Origin: Chryseobacterium daeguense DSM 19388 | GTDB lineage: Bacteria; Bacteroidota; Bacteroidia; Flavobacteriales; Weeksellaceae | Direction: 5' to 3' | Assembly: GCF_000430825.1 (NCBI RefSeq) | Contig: NZ_AUMT01000004.1 | Span: 310,001-374,000, forward strand | Length of the DNA stretch: 64,000 bases | In this document: piece by piece, positions 9,488 through 18,478 of the stretch | Layout: the number at the start of each line of letters is the position of its first letter | Position numbering within the stretch: the stretch's first letter is position 1 | Notes under the pieces: model-generated | Seen by the model: the letters and a program-made list of their open reading frames with translations, nothing else | Told to the model about the DNA's origin: nothing | Database searches by the model: none | Program-made: the position numbers and the translations under genes

Positions 9488-11155
9488 ATGAAGAAGACTC
9501 TTAAAGTTATCGGTTTAGCAGCAGCCATGATGTTTTCAGGGCAGATCTATGCTCAGAATCTGGATATTTATAAAAGCATTGAGTTTAAAATGCCTCAGGT
9601 TGCAGAAACTTCATTTGCAGCCAACACCGTTTCCATTACACAATATGGCGGCGTAGCAGGCGGAAATGTAAAAAATACAGAAGCTTTCAAAAAAGCAATC
9701 GAAGACTTAAGTAAAAAAGGCGGTGGAAAATTAGTCGTTCCCCGTGGAATGTGGCTGACAGGTCCTATCGAATTAAAAAGCAATATCAATCTTCACGTAG
9801 AAGAAGGCGCTTTCATCGTTTTCAGTAAAGACAAAGCCGATTATCCTTTGGTAGACGTAAGTTTTGAAGGACTAAATACCATCCGATGCCAGTCTCCTAT
9901 TTCAGCTAGAAATGCAACCAATATTGCCATCACAGGAAAAGGAGTGATTGATGGAAGCGGTGACGCGTGGAGAGCCATTAAAAAAAGCAAAGTTTCAGAA
10001 TCTGAATGGAAAAATATCGTAAAATCCGGCGGAATTTTATCTGCGGACGGAAAGAACTGGTATCCTTCGGAAAGCTATAAAAAAGGATTTGAAAGCAGCT
10101 CAAGTTTCAATGTTCCTGATAAAATTTCTAAAGATGAATTGATAACGGTTAAAGATTTTCTTCGTCCGGTAATGGTAAGTCTTGTAGGCTGCGATAAAGT
10201 GCTGCTGGACGGACCCACTTTCCAGAATTCTCCGGCATGGAACCTTCATCCGTTGATGTGTACCAACGTTATTTTAAGAAATCTTACAGTTAGAAATCCA
10301 TGGTTTTCTCAAAACGGAGACGGTGTAGATCTGGAATCATGTAAAAATGTTCTGATTTACGATAATACTTTTGATGTGGGCGATGATGCGATTTGTATTA
10401 AATCAGGAAAAGATAAAGATAGCAGAAAAAGAGGAATACCGACTGAAAATGTGATCATCAAAAACAATGTTGTGTACCACGGTCACGGAGGTTTTGTGAT
10501 CGGAAGTGAAATGTCCGGCGGAGCGAGAAATATCCACGTTTCCGACTGTACCTTCATCGGAACAGATATTGGTCTCCGTTTCAAAACAACGCGCGGAAGA
10601 GGCGGAATTGTTGAAAATATTTACATTAAAAATATTGATATGATCAACATACCAACACAGGTTATTGGATTCAATATGTTTTACGAAGGAGCTTCTCCGG
10701 TATTAGAGGACGGACAGAAAAAAGAAGGAAACAAAGCGCCGGAAAAAGCCTATCCTGTTACAGAAGAAACACCAATTTTCAGAAATATTTTCTTTAAAAA
10801 CATCAATGCTGTTAATTCTGATGAAGCGATCACTTTATTTGGCTTAACCGAAATGAATCTTAAAAATATCGTCATTGAAGATTCTCAGTTTGAAACGAGA
10901 AAAGCTTTAACAATTGTAGATGCAGACGGAATTCAGCTGAAAAATGTAAAACTGAAATATTCTGAAGGAACGGGTGCAACAATTTACAACAGTAAGAATA
11001 TTAATCTACCCACAGTAAAGTTTGAATCTGCAAACAAACCATACGTAAAGGTTTTAGGAAATAAAACGGGAGCAGTTTTGTTGCCAAAAGAGGTAACGTC
11101 TGATAAAAACTTATTGTCTATCGGGACAGATGTGGCGAAAAATGCAGTTAAATAG
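9488..11155 (+). CDS. GH28 polygalacturonase (exo-type likely)
   Basis: The 555-residue protein has a signal peptide ending IYAQ and a right-handed beta-helix of family GH28. All four family motifs are visible: NGDGVD (276-281), the Asp pair at 299-300 (VGDDAICIKSG), GHGG beginning at residue 332, and the R-x-K pair Arg364/Lys366. It should hydrolyse alpha-1,4-galacturonan; the long N-terminal insert suggests an exo-acting form that trims oligogalacturonides. It sits mid-locus with its own upstream repeat-bearing gap, so it may have a separate transcript. Confidence 0.94.
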   Translation: MKKTLKVIGLAAAMMFSGQIYAQNLDIYKSIEFKMPQVAETSFAANTVSITQYGGVAGGNVKNTEAFKKAIEDLSKKGGGKLVVPRGMWLTGPIELKSNINLHVEEGAFIVFSKDKADYPLVDVSFEGLNTIRCQSPISARNATNIAITGKGVIDGSGDAWRAIKKSKVSESEWKNIVKSGGILSADGKNWYPSESYKKGFESSSSFNVPDKISKDELITVKDFLRPVMVSLVGCDKVLLDGPTFQNSPAWNLHPLMCTNVILRNLTVRNPWFSQNGDGVDLESCKNVLIYDNTFDVGDDAICIKSGKDKDSRKRGIPTENVIIKNNVVYHGHGGFVIGSEMSGGARNIHVSDCTFIGTDIGLRFKTTRGRGGIVENIYIKNIDMINIPTQVIGFNMFYEGASPVLEDGQKKEGNKAPEKAYPVTEETPIFRNIFFKNINAVNSDEAITLFGLTEMNLKNIVIEDSQFETRKALTIVDADGIQLKNVKLKYSEGTGATIYNSKNINLPTVKFESANKPYVKVLGNKTGAVLLPKEVTSDKNLLSIGTDVAKNAVK

Positions 11156-11233
11156 TGTATCAATTATTTAAACCATTAGAGTAAATTAAGTTGTTAAAAC
11201 ATTACCTGTCATTGAGAATTTTAGAAGAATCAG

Positions 11234-11340
11234 CCGCGAAGCGGTGAAATAACAACAGCATCGGGTGAAGCCCGATGAATAAAAACGCAGAGGTAATTCA
11301 GCCCTGACAGGGCGGGATAATGTAAAGAAAGCTTACCTCT
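11234..11340. repeat. structured intergenic repeat with three nested hairpins
   Basis: Four pairings are stacked in this gap: CCGC/GCGG (11234-11244), CATCGGG/CCCGATG (11259-11277), GCCCTG/CAGGGC (11301-11313), and an outer AGAGGTAA (11289-11296) with TTACCTCT (11333-11340) around the third. It lies between the GH28 and esterase genes. The GC-rich hairpins stand out from the AT-rich surroundings and resemble a REP-like dispersed element. Confidence 0.65.
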
Positions 11341-11378
11341 TTCAACCTTTAATAGATCAAAGTTTAAAAATTAACAAC

Positions 11379-12290
11379 ATGATTTTTAACAGAAAACATA
11401 CTTATATTTCTATTTTTTTTGTGGGGACAATGGCATTCGGGCAGGTAAAAAGACCGAATGCCACTCCTTACACCAATGAAGGTACTTTTGAAAAATTTCA
11501 GAAAAAATATCCGTTCATCACACCGATTGACAGACCTGTTCCGGACAATATCAAAATTGATAATGATGTAGAATATACCAATGTCAATGGAATTTCTTTA
11601 AAGGCAGATGTATATTATCCTTCAGACCAGTCAAAAAAATATCCGGGTATAGCGATGGTTCACGGTGGCGGATGGATTTCAGGAAGTAAAGAGAATGAAA
11701 AATTTATGGCGATGGAGCTGGCTTCAAAAGGCTATGTGGTCATTGCAATAGGATACCGATTGGCTGATGTCGCAAAATATCCTGCCGGAGTTGAAGATAT
11801 TGAAACTGGAATCCAATGGTTAAAGAAAAATTATCAAAAATATTCTTTAGATAAAAAGAAAATGGTGGTTTTGGGTGAATCTGCCGGAGCACAAATTGCC
11901 ACATTAGTCGGTGTCAGGAAAAAGGTAAAATTGCAGGCAATCGTGAATGTAGACGGCGTTGTTTCTTTTGTTCATGAAGAATCCGGAAAAGAAGGGACTT
12001 ACGATGCCTATTGGCTGGGTTATCAGCAAAAAGACAATCCGAAAATCTGGAAAGAGGCTTCACCTTTGGAATATGTGGATAAAAATACACCTCCTACCCT
12101 TTTCATCAACAGTTCTCAACCCCGTTTTCATGCAGGAAGAGACGATATGATAAAAAAATTAAAGAGTTATAATATCCCGACTGAGTTTCATGAAATTAAG
12201 GACACACCGCATTCATTCTGGTCGGCAGAGCCTTGGTTTACAGAAACATTGAATTTAACGGTTAACTTTTTAGATAAGGTTTTGAAATAA
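11379..12290 (+). CDS. secreted alpha/beta-hydrolase, probable carbohydrate esterase
   Basis: The 303-residue protein has a short signal peptide (cleavage near AFGQ) and the esterase/lipase fold of the BD-FAE/hormone-sensitive-lipase type. The oxyanion loop is HGGGW (95-99), the nucleophile is Ser168 in GESAG, and the catalytic His is near 278 in DTPHSFW. Its place among pectinases suggests removal of acetyl or feruloyl groups from pectin or side chains. The exact ester is not predictable. A second, distantly similar esterase is at 14891-15793. Confidence 0.86.
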   Translation: MIFNRKHTYISIFFVGTMAFGQVKRPNATPYTNEGTFEKFQKKYPFITPIDRPVPDNIKIDNDVEYTNVNGISLKADVYYPSDQSKKYPGIAMVHGGGWISGSKENEKFMAMELASKGYVVIAIGYRLADVAKYPAGVEDIETGIQWLKKNYQKYSLDKKKMVVLGESAGAQIATLVGVRKKVKLQAIVNVDGVVSFVHEESGKEGTYDAYWLGYQQKDNPKIWKEASPLEYVDKNTPPTLFINSSQPRFHAGRDDMIKKLKSYNIPTEFHEIKDTPHSFWSAEPWFTETLNLTVNFLDKVLK

Positions 12291-12476
12291 TATTAATTAT
12301 GATTTTAAACGAAGATTTATTTTAATCTAATGAATATTATAGGAAGCAAAGATGAATCAACAAGTTGATTTGATTAAGTTATCGTCAAAGCTTCGCGAAG
12401 CAAATTTATTTGCCTTTGCTCTCTAAATATTTAAGTTTCATGAAAATAAATTTTGCGTTAAAAAATAATTCAGTAT

Positions 12477-13445
12477 ATGAAAAAAATATTTTTAATTCTT
12501 CTCATTTCAATGGCAAATTTTCTCTTTGCAGGAAATGATCCTTACGTCAAAATTACCGTTGCAAAAGATGGTAGCGGAGATTTTACCACAATTCAGAAGG
12601 CGATTAATTCTATCAGAGATTTAGGCCCCGCGGAAGCGTTAATTTATATTAAATCAGGGACATATCATGAAAAAGTGGTAATTCCTTCTTCAAAACATAA
12701 AATCACTTTGGAAGGCGAAAATAAAGACAATACCATCATCACTAATAATGATTTCTCAGGAAAATTGGATTCGTTTAATGAAAAGATGACAACATTTAAT
12801 TCCCACACTTTCCTTGTGATGGGTGATGATATTAAAATCAGCAACCTGACGATTCAAAACAGTTCTTGCAACGAAGGACAGGCGGTTTCTCTCCATGTGG
12901 AAGGTGACCGTTTTGTGATTAAAAATTCAAATATTATAGGTTGTCAGGACACTATTTATTCCGCGACAAATCACAGCAGACAGTACTTTGAAAACTGTTA
13001 TATTGAAGGAACGACTGATTTTATTTTCGGGCAGGCAACGGTTGTTTTTAAAAATTGTAACATTAAAAGTTTAGCCGATTCTTATATTACCGCAGCCGCA
13101 ACAGAAGCCGATAGAAAATACGGTTTTGTCTTTTTTGATTGTCAATTAATCGCGAAAGAAGGTATCACAAAAGTATATTTGGGAAGACCGTGGAGACCTC
13201 ACGCCAAAACGGTATTCATCAATACCGAAATGGGAAAACACATCCTTCCCGAAGGCTGGAATCCCTGGAAAGGCGACAAAATGTTTCCAGATAAAGAAAA
13301 AACCGCCTATTACGCAGAATTCGGAAGCAAAGGCGACGGCGGAAACGCAACAAATCGTGTAAGCTGGTCACATCAATTGACAAGAAAAGATTTGAAAAAT
13401 TATACTATTGAAAAGATTTTTGATGGCTGGAACCCAAATAAATAA
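12477..13445 (+). CDS. pectinesterase (CE8), second copy
   Basis: A 322-residue secreted CE8 enzyme with a signal peptide (about 1-18). Catalytic residues are Asp158 (GCQDTIY), Asp181 (GTTDFIFG) and Arg237 (LGRPWRP). It resembles the enzyme at 2638-3660 through most of its length but differs around residues 95-130, so it may prefer another methylation pattern or chain end. It is followed by a long inverted repeat, then the CE12 gene, so these may be separate transcripts. Confidence 0.94.
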   Translation: MKKIFLILLISMANFLFAGNDPYVKITVAKDGSGDFTTIQKAINSIRDLGPAEALIYIKSGTYHEKVVIPSSKHKITLEGENKDNTIITNNDFSGKLDSFNEKMTTFNSHTFLVMGDDIKISNLTIQNSSCNEGQAVSLHVEGDRFVIKNSNIIGCQDTIYSATNHSRQYFENCYIEGTTDFIFGQATVVFKNCNIKSLADSYITAAATEADRKYGFVFFDCQLIAKEGITKVYLGRPWRPHAKTVFINTEMGKHILPEGWNPWKGDKMFPDKEKTAYYAEFGSKGDGGNATNRVSWSHQLTRKDLKNYTIEKIFDGWNPNK

Positions 13446-13460
13446 CGAAATAAATTATTG

Positions 13461-13558
13461 AGATGCTTCGACTTCGCTCAGCATAACAACGCTACAAAAT
13501 ACTGTTAAAAGAAACAGTTGGTATTAGAGGTGTCATGCTGAGCGAAGTCGAAGCATCT
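13461..13558. repeat. long perfect inverted repeat, 24-base arms
   Basis: The 24-base arms at 13461-13484 and 13535-13558 are exact reverse complements; each contains GCTTCGACTTCGCTCAGCAT or its complement. The centre is about 50 bases. It fills the gap between the second pectinesterase and the CE12 gene. This sequence type is common as a dispersed intergenic element in flavobacteria, and it could also act as a strong transcript-end hairpin. Confidence 0.85.
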
Positions 13559-13587
13559 ATAAAAACTTAATAAAAATAAATTTAAAA

Positions 13588-14322
13588 ATGAATAAAAAAC
13601 TTAGTATACTGTTTTTATTTTTGTCAATACTAACATTTGCACAAAAACCTACCTTATTTTTAATCGGTGACTCTACAATGTCAAATAAAGACAATCCTGA
13701 TAAAAACCCGGAACACGGCTGGGGACAGGTTTTGCCGCAGTTTTTAACAACAGGAATTGAAATCCAGAATCATGCGATGAACGGCAGAAGCTCAAAAAGT
13801 TTCAGAACGGAGGGAAGATGGGACAATGTTGAAAAACAGTTGAAAAAAGGAGATTTTGTGATCATCCAGTTTGGGCATAACGATCAAAAATTGAAAGATT
13901 CTACGAAATTTACCAATCCGTATACCCAATACAGAGCCAATCTGGAAAGATATGTCAGAGAAACCAGAGAAAAAGGTGCTACACCTATTTTAATGACTTC
14001 CATTACCCGAAGAAATTTCAATGAAAACGGGGTTTTGGTTGATACACATAAAGAATATCCTCTAGTAGTACGATTGGTAGCTGATGATATGAAGGTCCCT
14101 TTCGTAGATATGCAATTACTGACAGAGCAAATGGAAATCGCCTATGGACCGGAAAAATCAAAGCTGCTGCATCTTCACTTCAAAGCAGGAGAAAATACTT
14201 ATTATGAAAAAGATAAAGCAGACGACACTCACCTGTCTAAATTAGGAGCAGAGACGGTCGCTAAATTGGCTTTGAAAGATTTGAAAAGTTTAAAAATAGG
14301 TTTGGAGAAATATATTAAATAG
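13588..14322 (+). CDS. rhamnogalacturonan acetylesterase (CE12, SGNH hydrolase)
   Basis: The 244-residue protein has a signal peptide ending TFAQ and the SGNH/GDSL blocks of CE12: nucleophile Ser29 in GDSTM, a glycine block around residue 66 (MNGRSSKSF), Asn98 in GHNDQ, and the catalytic Asp-His pair at 212-215 (DDTH). It should remove acetyl groups from the rhamnogalacturonan I backbone so that lyases and hydrolases can act. Length and motif order fit the RGAE/YesT group. Confidence 0.92.
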   Translation: MNKKLSILFLFLSILTFAQKPTLFLIGDSTMSNKDNPDKNPEHGWGQVLPQFLTTGIEIQNHAMNGRSSKSFRTEGRWDNVEKQLKKGDFVIIQFGHNDQKLKDSTKFTNPYTQYRANLERYVRETREKGATPILMTSITRRNFNENGVLVDTHKEYPLVVRLVADDMKVPFVDMQLLTEQMEIAYGPEKSKLLHLHFKAGENTYYEKDKADDTHLSKLGAETVAKLALKDLKSLKIGLEKYIK

Positions 14323-14350
14323 TCTTAATTAACACTTAGACAATGAGTTT

Positions 14351-14424
14351 GTCATTCTGACGAAGGAAGAATCTCTATTCATAAAATAGATTCTTCACTA
14401 CACTTTGTTTCGTTCAGAATGACA
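14351..14424. repeat. nested intergenic inverted repeat
   Basis: GTCATTCTGA-CGAA (14351-14364) pairs with TTCGTTCAGAATGAC (14410-14424) with one bulge. An inner GAAGAATCT/AGATTCTTC stem lies within. It sits in the gap between the CE12 and KdgF-like genes and is a different repeat sequence from the one at 13461-13558. Confidence 0.75.
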
Positions 14425-14464
14425 ATACGTTAAATAATTATCTTAAAATAAAAACATACAAAAA

Positions 14465-14806
14465 ATGAATTTCAAAAAAGAACCATTCTTCGATGGCAAT
14501 TCCGGGTGGGAAGATTTAGGAGATGGAGTATCAAGACAATTCGTTGGATACAATTCTCAGGTGATGATGGTGATTGTAAAATTTGAAAAAGATGCGATTG
14601 GAGCTTTGCATCAGCATTTTCATTCACAGATCACCTATGTTGCTTCGGGAAAGTTTGAAGTGACGGTTAATGGTGAAGTTAAAGTTTTACAGCAAGGTGA
14701 CGGATTTTTTGCGCAGCCGAATATTTTTCATGGCGTGAAATGTCTGGAAGCAGGACAATTGATTGATGCTTTTACACCTTTTAGAGAGGATTTTCTTAAA
14801 GATTAA
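14465..14806 (+). CDS. kdgF: KdgF-like cupin, unsaturated uronate ring-opening protein
   Basis: This 113-residue single-cupin protein lacks a signal peptide, so it acts in the cytoplasm. It resembles KdgF: GVSRQFVGY near the N-terminus, a metal-binding HQHFH cluster (His49, His51, His53 with Gln55) and a later His89 (NIFHGV). KdgF converts the 4,5-unsaturated galacturonate monomer made by lyases plus GH105-type enzymes into the open keto form that enters the KDG pathway. It is the only cytosolic catabolic enzyme of this PUL in the window; the remaining KDG-pathway genes must lie elsewhere. Confidence 0.88.
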   Translation: MNFKKEPFFDGNSGWEDLGDGVSRQFVGYNSQVMMVIVKFEKDAIGALHQHFHSQITYVASGKFEVTVNGEVKVLQQGDGFFAQPNIFHGVKCLEAGQLIDAFTPFREDFLKD

Positions 14807-14818
14807 TTCTAAAAATTC

Positions 14819-14851
14819 AACCCTTCAAGGTTTCAAAAATCTTGAAGGGTT
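14819..14851. repeat. hairpin after the KdgF-like gene
   Basis: AACCCTTCAAG (14819-14829) and CTTGAAGGGTT (14841-14851) form a perfect 11-base stem 12 bases after the stop. No T-run follows, so a transcript-stabilising or processing hairpin is as likely as an intrinsic terminator. Confidence 0.6.
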
Positions 14852-14890
14852 AGCAAACTTACTTTTACTATAATCACAAATTAACAAGCA

Positions 14891-15793
14891 ATGAAAAAAG
14901 CTGTTTTAATAGTATTAATTTCACTTTTGGCTCATTTATCCGCTCAGGAAAAAATAATGGTCTGGCCAAAAGGACAAATGCCTAATTCCAAAGGATTACC
15001 GTTAAAAACCGAAGAAAAAGACGGAAGAATCATACAGATAAAGGAAACCGAACTCTTTGCTTTTTTACCTCCAAAAGAAGAAAGAAAACAGATGGCTGTC
15101 ATCGTTATTCCAGGTGGTGGATATTACAAACTTACTTACGATTTAGGCGGTTATCAAATTGCAAAATGGTTCAATACCCAGGGAATTTCCGCATTTGTTT
15201 TAAATTATCGCCTGCCGACTTCTCCAGATTTGAAGCAAAAAGAGATCGCTCCGTTACAGGATATTCAGGCAGCCATAAAATATCTCAGAAAAAATGCTGA
15301 ACAGTACGGCATTTCACCGGAACAGATTGGTGTCATCGGAACTTCTGCGGGCGGACATCTAGCTGCATCGGTGAGCAATATTTCTACAGATTATACCGAA
15401 TTAAAAGGGGATTGGGCGTCAATTCCTACGGTTCCCAATTTCGCGATTCTTGTTTCGCCGGTGATTGATTTGGGAGAATTCGCTCATGTCGGAAGCCGAA
15501 ACAGTTTGCTTGGTGAAAATGCTTCCCCGGAAAAAATTAAAGAATATTCGATGCAGAATCGTGTAACGGAAAAAACGCCGCCCACAATTTTATTTCATGC
15601 TCAAAATGATAAAACAGTTCCCGTAATCAACAGTATTTTATACTATCAGGAAATGGTAAAAAACAAAGTAAAAGGCGCCCTATTTATTTTCCCTGAAGGT
15701 GAGCATAAAATCGGGATTACCAATAAATCTGAACTGACGGATAACTGGAAAAAACTTTGTTCTGACTGGCTTAAAACTATGGGTAATAAGTAA
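14891..15793 (+). CDS. secreted alpha/beta-hydrolase, probable acetyl esterase
   Basis: This 300-residue protein has a signal peptide ending HLSAQ. It has a PGGGY oxyanion loop (74-78), the nucleophile Ser152 in GTSAGG, a likely Asp in HAQNDKTVP and a His near 272 (GEHKIG). The layout matches xylan/pectin acetylesterase-like members of the BD-FAE group. It adds another esterase to a locus already holding CE8, CE12 and one other alpha/beta-hydrolase, which suggests a heavily acylated pectin substrate. Its exact ester specificity cannot be read from sequence. Confidence 0.86.
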   Translation: MKKAVLIVLISLLAHLSAQEKIMVWPKGQMPNSKGLPLKTEEKDGRIIQIKETELFAFLPPKEERKQMAVIVIPGGGYYKLTYDLGGYQIAKWFNTQGISAFVLNYRLPTSPDLKQKEIAPLQDIQAAIKYLRKNAEQYGISPEQIGVIGTSAGGHLAASVSNISTDYTELKGDWASIPTVPNFAILVSPVIDLGEFAHVGSRNSLLGENASPEKIKEYSMQNRVTEKTPPTILFHAQNDKTVPVINSILYYQEMVKNKVKGALFIFPEGEHKIGITNKSELTDNWKKLCSDWLKTMGNK

Positions 15794-15977
15794 TGGGTAA
15801 TAAGTAATTAAATATTGTTAGATAATCGCAAGGCTAATAAAATCCTACTTTTTTAAATATTCATTGTAAAATTTTATCGTAGATAAAATCCTTGCCCCTT
15901 AAAGCATTTATACAATTAAAACTTTTGCACCTTTGCGTTTTTCCAACATAATAAAATCTTTTTAACAAAATATAAAA

Positions 15978-18455
15978 ATGCTAAAAACCATTCAACATAA
16001 AATATTTTTGCTGGCTTGCGGAGCAGTTATTTCCGTTTCTGTTCATGCTCAGCAGAATTTAAAACTGATTTATAACAAACCCGCAGAAAACTGGAACGAA
16101 GCTTTACCGATTGGAAACGGGAAATTAGGAGCTATGATTTTTGGCGGAGCTTCTCAGGAACATCTTCAGCTTAATGAAGAAACAATCTGGGCGGGAGAAC
16201 CGGGAAATAATGTCCCGAAAGATACATTCGACAGCATCCGGAAAATCAGAAAACTGTTGAATGAGAATAAGTTTGAAGACGCTCAAAATCTTTCCAATAA
16301 AACCTACCCCAGACAAGCTCCAAAAGGCCTGAATTATGGAATGCCTTACCAGACAATGGGCGATCTTTTCCTGGATTTTAAAGGTCATGAAAATTTTAAA
16401 AATTATACCCGGACTTTAGATATTGAAAAAGCTTTAAGCACCGTTTCTTACGAAGTAAATGGCGTGACTTTCAGGCGTGAGATTTTTTCTTCTTTTGTTG
16501 ATAATGTCATCATCATTAAATTGTCTTCAAGCAAAAAAGGAAGCCTGAATTTTTCTATTAATGCTTCTACTCCACATTTGAAGAAATCAATTTTTACGGA
16601 GAAAAATCAATTGATGATTACCGGAACGAGTGGTTCGGTTGATAATAAAATCGGGAAAATCAATTTCAAAACCGTTGCGGTTCCTGTTTTAAAAGGTGGA
16701 AAATTAACCTCGACTCAAGATCGACTTGAAATTTCCGGAGCGGATGAAGTGGTAATTTATGTTTCCATTGCTACGAATTTTAAAAAGTATAACGATATTT
16801 CGGGAAATCCGGATGCGAGAGTTTCGGAATATTTACAATCTGCTTTACATAAAAAGTATGATATTGAATTAAAAGCTCATATCGAAAAGTACCAGAGATA
16901 TTTCAAGCGCGTCAGTCTGGATTTAGGAACAACAGAACAGGCAAAGAAAACAACCGACGTCAGAATAAAAGAGTTTGCCACTTCAAAAGATCCGGATTTG
17001 GTGGCTTTATATTTTCAGTTTGGGCGCTATCTTTTAATATCCTCTTCACAGCCGGGAACGCAGCCAGCCAATTTACAAGGAATCTGGAATTATCAGCTGA
17101 ATCCCGCCTGGGACAGCAAATACACAGTAAACATCAATACAGAAATGAATTACTGGCCCGCTGAAAATACGAATTTAAGTGAAATGCACGAGCCTTTATT
17201 CGATATGATTCAGGATTTATCGGTGACCGGACAGGAATCTGCCAAAGAAATGTATCATGCAAGAGGCTGGAATACACATCACAACACAGATTTGTGGAGA
17301 ATTACAGGAATCGTAGATGGCGGCTTTTACGGAATGTGGCCAATGGGTGGCGCGTGGCTTACACAGCACCTTTGGAATCATTATCTGTACACCGGAGATA
17401 AAGGATTTTTGAAAAAATATTATCCTGCTTTGAAAGGTTCTGCTTTATTTTATCTGGATGTTCTTCAACAAGATCCTTCCAAAAAATATCTTGTGGTTTC
17501 GCCTTCCATGTCGCCGGAAAATACGTACATGAGAAGTGTAGGAATTACTGCCGGAACCACGATGGATAATCAGCTGGTTTTTGATGTTTTCAATAATTTC
17601 ATTAATGCTTCAAAAATTTTAAATGAAGATATAAATCTTTCGGATGAAGTAAAAATGGCTTTAAGTAAACTTCCGCCGATGCAAATCGGTCAGCACGCCC
17701 AATTGCAGGAATGGCTGAAAGACATGGACAGAACCGATGATAAGCACAGACATATCTCGCATTTATACGGGCTTTTCCCATCAGGGCAAATTTCTCCTTT
17801 CAGAAATCCTGATCTAACAGAAGCTACAAAAAATTCAATGACCTATCGCGGTGATAAATCCACAGGCTGGTCGATGGGCTGGAAAGTGAACTGGTGGGCA
17901 AGATTGCTGGATGGAAACAGGGCTTTTAAATTAATTTCAGATCAATTATCTCCTGCTCCTATCGATAATAAGGGAGAATCCGGAGGTACTTACCCTAATC
18001 TGCTTGATGCACATCCACCCTTTCAAATCGACGGAAATTTTGGATGTACTTCAGGAATTGCGGAAATGCTTCTGCAAAGCTATGACGGCTGTATTTATAT
18101 TTTGCCGGCCCTTCCGGATTCTTTACCGAATGGTTCTGTGAAAGGATTAAAAGCGAGAGGCGGTTTTGAAATAGATATCGATTGGAAAAATTCTAAACTG
18201 ACGAAACTGGTTGTAAAATCCACTTTAGGCGGAAACGCGAGAATCAGAATTGCAAGAAATTCTCAAATTAAAACTAAAGTAAATTTACAATTGGCAAAAG
18301 GGGAAAATCCGAATGAATATTATCAGGTGAATTCAGTTAAAACTCCTTTAATTTCAGAGCAGGCACAGTTAAAAGGATTTGCCGTTCCGGAAACTCATTT
18401 ATTTGATTTTAATACTGAAAAAGGTGGGATTTATACTTTTTCTGTGGTGAAATAA
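15978..18455 (+). CDS. GH95 glycoside hydrolase (alpha-L-fucosidase or alpha-L-galactosidase)
   Basis: The 825-residue enzyme has a signal peptide ending VHAQ, then the N-terminal beta domain (EALPIGNGKLGAM) and the (alpha/alpha)6 catalytic barrel of GH95. The hallmark NINTEMNYW places the water-activating Asn residues at 385 and 387. A likely catalytic Asp is 685 in DGNFGCTSG. GH95 enzymes invert alpha-1,2-linked L-fucose or the stereochemically related L-galactose. In a pectin locus, removal of terminal fucose or L-galactose from rhamnogalacturonan or xyloglucan side chains is plausible. It is the last plus-strand gene of the PUL. Confidence 0.93.
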   Translation: MLKTIQHKIFLLACGAVISVSVHAQQNLKLIYNKPAENWNEALPIGNGKLGAMIFGGASQEHLQLNEETIWAGEPGNNVPKDTFDSIRKIRKLLNENKFEDAQNLSNKTYPRQAPKGLNYGMPYQTMGDLFLDFKGHENFKNYTRTLDIEKALSTVSYEVNGVTFRREIFSSFVDNVIIIKLSSSKKGSLNFSINASTPHLKKSIFTEKNQLMITGTSGSVDNKIGKINFKTVAVPVLKGGKLTSTQDRLEISGADEVVIYVSIATNFKKYNDISGNPDARVSEYLQSALHKKYDIELKAHIEKYQRYFKRVSLDLGTTEQAKKTTDVRIKEFATSKDPDLVALYFQFGRYLLISSSQPGTQPANLQGIWNYQLNPAWDSKYTVNINTEMNYWPAENTNLSEMHEPLFDMIQDLSVTGQESAKEMYHARGWNTHHNTDLWRITGIVDGGFYGMWPMGGAWLTQHLWNHYLYTGDKGFLKKYYPALKGSALFYLDVLQQDPSKKYLVVSPSMSPENTYMRSVGITAGTTMDNQLVFDVFNNFINASKILNEDINLSDEVKMALSKLPPMQIGQHAQLQEWLKDMDRTDDKHRHISHLYGLFPSGQISPFRNPDLTEATKNSMTYRGDKSTGWSMGWKVNWWARLLDGNRAFKLISDQLSPAPIDNKGESGGTYPNLLDAHPPFQIDGNFGCTSGIAEMLLQSYDGCIYILPALPDSLPNGSVKGLKARGGFEIDIDWKNSKLTKLVVKSTLGGNARIRIARNSQIKTKVNLQLAKGENPNEYYQVNSVKTPLISEQAQLKGFAVPETHLFDFNTEKGGIYTFSVVK

Positions 18456-18478
18456 GTTATTTAAATAGTGTTGTTTTA

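Noticed and set aside
13461..13558. Transposon or insertion-sequence ends
   Set aside because: The inverted repeat has no transposase between the arms, only about 50 bases; it is better seen as an intergenic repeat.
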